Positions 6,613-8,614 of a stretch of 8,614 nt of DNA are shown here, piece after piece. Below the pieces are notes generated by a model that made no database searches, had not been told where the DNA came from, and saw only the letters and a list, made by a program, of their open reading frames with translations. Origin of the DNA: JAFDVJ01 sp964487505 (GTDB lineage: Bacteria > Acidobacteriota > Blastocatellia > Pyrinomonadales > Pyrinomonadaceae); NCBI GenBank assembly GCA_964487505.1, contig CAZARD010000149.1, positions 1 through 8,614 on the forward strand, read 5' to 3'. The stretch's first letter is position 1, and each line of letters starts with the position of its first letter. A program made the translations under genes and the position numbers.

Positions 6613-7580
6613 GCGGGATCGTCGTCACCAGATCCGGGATTCTGGCCACCGTCCAGGACCTCGGACGCCGCGGATACGCGCGGCTCGGCATAAACCCCGG
6701 CGGCGCGATGGACACCGCCGCGGCACGGATCGCGAACGCGCTTTGCGGAAATGCGCTTTCCGATGCGGTCCTCGAGATGCATTTTCCGGCGCCGCGCCTG
6801 CGGTTCGAAGCCGATACGGCGTTCGCGATCTGCGGAGCGGACTTCGGCGCCGAGATCGACGGGACCGCCGTCGATCCGTGGCGCCTCGGGCAGGCCAGAG
6901 CGGGCAGCGAACTCGCTTTCAACTGCCGCCGGTCGGGGGCGCGGGCCTACCTTGCCGTGAGCGGCGGATTCGAGGCCGACGAATGGCTCGGAAGCCGCTC
7001 AACGAACCTCGCGGTCGGAATCGGCGGGTTCGATGGCCGAACGATCCGCGCTGGCGACCGGCTCAAGATCAGAAGTAATTTTTCGGGAAATTGCCCGAAT
7101 CTCATCGCCTCGCGCCGTTTGATCCCTTTCTACAGCAAGTTCCCGACCGTCCGCGTCATCCGCGGGCCGGAGTTCGGGCTGCTCTCGGACGATGCAAAAC
7201 ACGCGTTCCGGATCTCGAACTTCGAACTTACGCATCGCTCGAACAGGATGGGATTCCGGCTCGCCGGTCCCGAACTCCGCACATCAAAGCCGTTCGAGAT
7301 GATCTCGTCCGCGGCGACGTTCGGAACCGTGCAATTGATGCCCGACGGGCAACTCACGGTCCTGATGGCCGATCACCAGACGACCGGCGGCTATCCGCGC
7401 ATCGCGACGATCGTCCCGACCGACCTTCCGCTGGTCGCGCAGATCCAGTTCGGCGGCAAGATCGGGTTCCACCAGATCGCGGTCGAAGACGCCGAAGCTC
7501 TTTATTTCAAGTTCGAAAGGGATTTGAAATTGCTCGCGACCGCCTGTAGATTTAGATTCGATGCGATCAATAGATCTTAA
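6609..7580 (+). CDS. pxpC: 5-oxoprolinase subunit C
   Basis: PxpC (KipA/YbgK, AHS2 domain, often labelled biotin-dependent carboxyltransferase by homology to urea amidolyase) is the partner of PxpB in the ATP-dependent 5-oxoprolinase. The 323-aa product shows TVQDLGRRGYARLGINPGG (14-32) with AMD directly after, ICGADFGAEIDG (74-85), RAYLAVSGGF (112-121), SNRMGFRLAGP (211-221), and the long C-terminal signature GTVQLMPDGQLTVLMADHQ (239-257) with TTGGYPRIATIV. The ATG overlaps the pxpB stop. AGGGTGAGG lies upstream but its GAGG is 11 bp from the ATG, farther than ideal. The last 20 bases overlap pxpA. The C-terminal tail after about residue 305 is slightly longer than in the E. coli protein (about 310 aa in all). 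Confidence 0.93.
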   Translation: MSGIVVTRSGILATVQDLGRRGYARLGINPGGAMDTAAARIANALCGNALSDAVLEMHFPAPRLRFEADTAFAICGADFGAEIDGTAVDPWRLGQARAGSELAFNCRRSGARAYLAVSGGFEADEWLGSRSTNLAVGIGGFDGRTIRAGDRLKIRSNFSGNCPNLIASRRLIPFYSKFPTVRVIRGPEFGLLSDDAKHAFRISNFELTHRSNRMGFRLAGPELRTSKPFEMISSAATFGTVQLMPDGQLTVLMADHQTTGGYPRIATIVPTDLPLVAQIQFGGKIGFHQIAVEDAEALYFKFERDLKLLATACRFRFDAINRS

Positions 7581-8319
7581 CGCCGATATGGGCGAGAGTT
7601 TCGGACCGTGGACGATGGGCCGCGACGCGGAGCTGATGGAAATCGTGACGTCGATAAACGTCGCTTGCGGATTCCACGCCGGCGACCCGACCGTTCTGCG
7701 TACGACGGTCGAGACTGCGATCGGCAAGGGCGTCGCGATCGGCGCGCATCCGTCCTTTCCGGACCTTCAGGGGTTCGGGCGGCGCGAGATGAGGCTCACA
7801 GATCGCGAAGTATTCGATCTCGTCCTCTATCAGGTATCGGCCGTCCGGGGGATCTGCGAGGCGCTCGGAACCAGACTCCGTCACGTCAAGCCGCACGGAG
7901 CCCTCTACAATCAGGCCGCCCGCGAACGAACGGTCGCGCGCGCGATCGCCGAGGCGGTCCGGGCGGTCGATCCGGCGCTCGTCGTTTTCGGACTTTCCGG
8001 AAGCCATCTGATCGGCGAAGCAGAAGCGATCGGACTGCGCGCCGCGTCCGAGGTGTTCGCCGACCGCACCTACCGGCCGGACGGTTCGCTGACGCCGCGG
8101 AGCGAACCGTGCGCGCTTATCGACGACGAGACGGCGGCGGTCGAACAGGTTCTCGGGATGGCCGGATCGGGCACGGTCCGCGCGACCGACGGATCAGAGG
8201 TCCGGATCAAGGCCGACACGGTCTGCGTCCACGGCGACGGTCCGCACGCCTTCCGGTTCGCCTCGCTGATCCGGGCCGCGCTTTACGAAGACGGCATCAC
8301 CATCAAGGCCGTCGGATAG
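7561..8319 (+). CDS. pxpA: 5-oxoprolinase subunit A (LamB/YcsF family)
   Basis: PxpA is the LamB/YcsF-family subunit of bacterial 5-oxoprolinase. The 252-aa length is normal. The sequence holds the family hallmarks in order: DLNADMGES (5-13), NVACGFHAGDP (33-43), GAHPSFPD (61-68), VKPHGALYN (109-117), FADRTYRPDGSLTPR (166-180) and VHGDGPHA (223-230). The conserved Asp and His residues in these segments are those expected to line the active site. The ATG lies 20 bp inside pxpC in another frame, an overlap that implies translational coupling. There is no Shine-Dalgarno. The start is right because the MRSIDLNADMGE N-terminus matches the family's usual beginning. It is the last recognisable gene of the operon. 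Confidence 0.95.
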   Translation: MRSIDLNADMGESFGPWTMGRDAELMEIVTSINVACGFHAGDPTVLRTTVETAIGKGVAIGAHPSFPDLQGFGRREMRLTDREVFDLVLYQVSAVRGICEALGTRLRHVKPHGALYNQAARERTVARAIAEAVRAVDPALVVFGLSGSHLIGEAEAIGLRAASEVFADRTYRPDGSLTPRSEPCALIDDETAAVEQVLGMAGSGTVRATDGSEVRIKADTVCVHGDGPHAFRFASLIRAALYEDGITIKAVG

Positions 8320-8364
8320 AGATTCCGGGATCTCGGGGCGGCAGCGCGCACGAAGCAAAGGGGC

Positions 8365-8412
8365 CGATCGCCAATGCGATCGAGAGAAACAGTTCTGGTC
8401 CACGAACACCAG
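8365..8412. other. Two adjacent hairpins after pxpA
   Basis: CGATCGC, loop CAAT, GCGATCG (8365-8382) is a perfect 7-bp stem with a four-base loop. It is followed 12 bp later by CTGGT, an 8-base loop, and ACCAG (8395-8412). They begin 45 bp after the pxpA stop and may mark the 3' end of the operon mRNA. Neither is followed by a T run, so they are not standard intrinsic terminators. They could act in mRNA 3' stability, rho-dependent ending, or nothing. Confidence 0.35.
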
Positions 8413-8415
8413 TGA

Positions 8416-8607
8416 CGCAATAAGCCCGGATTACGCAATGGGGGCCGACTTTCGATAGTTCTTGCCGCTGCGATCGTGGCGGGCCTTGCGCGGGTAACAG
8501 TTATGCCCTCGCCCATCAGGCGTTTGCCCGCGCAAAGTTCGCGGAGGGCGCGATGTCAAGCAATCCGAAACTCGACGAAATCCGCGGTCGAAGACCCTAA
8601 CGCGTAA
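8416..8607 (+). pseudogene. Possible decayed or frameshifted small exported-protein gene
   Basis: No intact gene is seen after pxpA, but two overlapping plus-strand frames look protein-like in different parts. One frame (8416-8607) has no stop and reads KPGLRNGGRLSIVLAAAIVA from 8422, a typical signal peptide, yet it has no start codon before it and directly follows a TGA at 8413-8415. A second frame (open 8424-8600) reads SYALAHQAFARAKFAEG then SSNPKLDEIRG, ending at TAA 8598-8600. A single-base change in frame near 8490 would join the signal peptide to the second segment, giving a protein of about 60 residues. I do not recognise the product. The resemblance may be chance in GC-rich DNA, or a sequencing error may have split a real gene. 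Confidence 0.2.
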
Positions 8608-8614
8608 TTTGGGA

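Noticed and set aside
8365..8382. Rho-independent terminator for the operon
   Set aside because: The stem is good but no T run follows, so it is listed only as a hairpin of unknown role.
8283..8516. 77-codon minus-strand frame over the end of pxpA and the tail
   Set aside because: It overlaps the pxpA 3' end antisense, shows no family motif, and its pattern mirrors the plus-strand signal-peptide-like segment.

Overview
This is a GC-rich bacterial window of about 8.6 kb, with AT-richer gaps between genes. The best guess at the host is an acidobacterium, perhaps of the Blastocatellia. That guess rests on the TonB-family protein with a cytoplasmic zinc ribbon and glycine-rich linker, on a MenG-type quinone methyltransferase, and on starts that mostly lack a Shine-Dalgarno sequence. 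No rRNA or other taxonomic marker is present, so it is inference. I see no tRNA, rRNA, CRISPR array, transposase or integrase.

Left part (1-1716, minus strand). The 5' end of a secreted ChaN-like haem-binding-family gene runs off the left edge. Upstream of it on the same strand lies a TonB-family energy transducer of 445 aa with an N-terminal Cys4 zinc ribbon, one membrane helix, a poly-glycine linker and a TonB C-terminal domain. A clear intrinsic terminator (318-352) separates the two genes.

Divergent gap (1717-1980). It holds candidate sigma70-type promoters in both directions. The rightward one (TTGAAA, 17-bp spacer, TAAAAT) is the stronger.

Right part (1981-8319, plus strand). Seven tightly packed genes look like one operon: a secreted M16-peptidase-like protein that has lost its zinc motif; menG/ubiE; two DppB/DppC-type ABC permeases without ATPases or a binding protein; and the complete 5-oxoprolinase set pxpB-pxpC-pxpA. 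Gaps are 27 bp or less and the last three genes overlap. A possible internal promoter at the end of menG could let the permease-pxp block be transcribed separately.

How the genes may work together. PxpABC opens 5-oxoproline to glutamate using ATP. Peptide-type permeases directly upstream suggest import of 5-oxoproline or pyroglutamyl peptides followed by conversion to glutamate. The M16-like protein may belong to the same peptide theme, while menG is probably a housekeeping passenger. The last 295 bp (8320-8614) hold two hairpins, a short direct repeat and two open frames that look like a decayed small gene, but no gene I can name.
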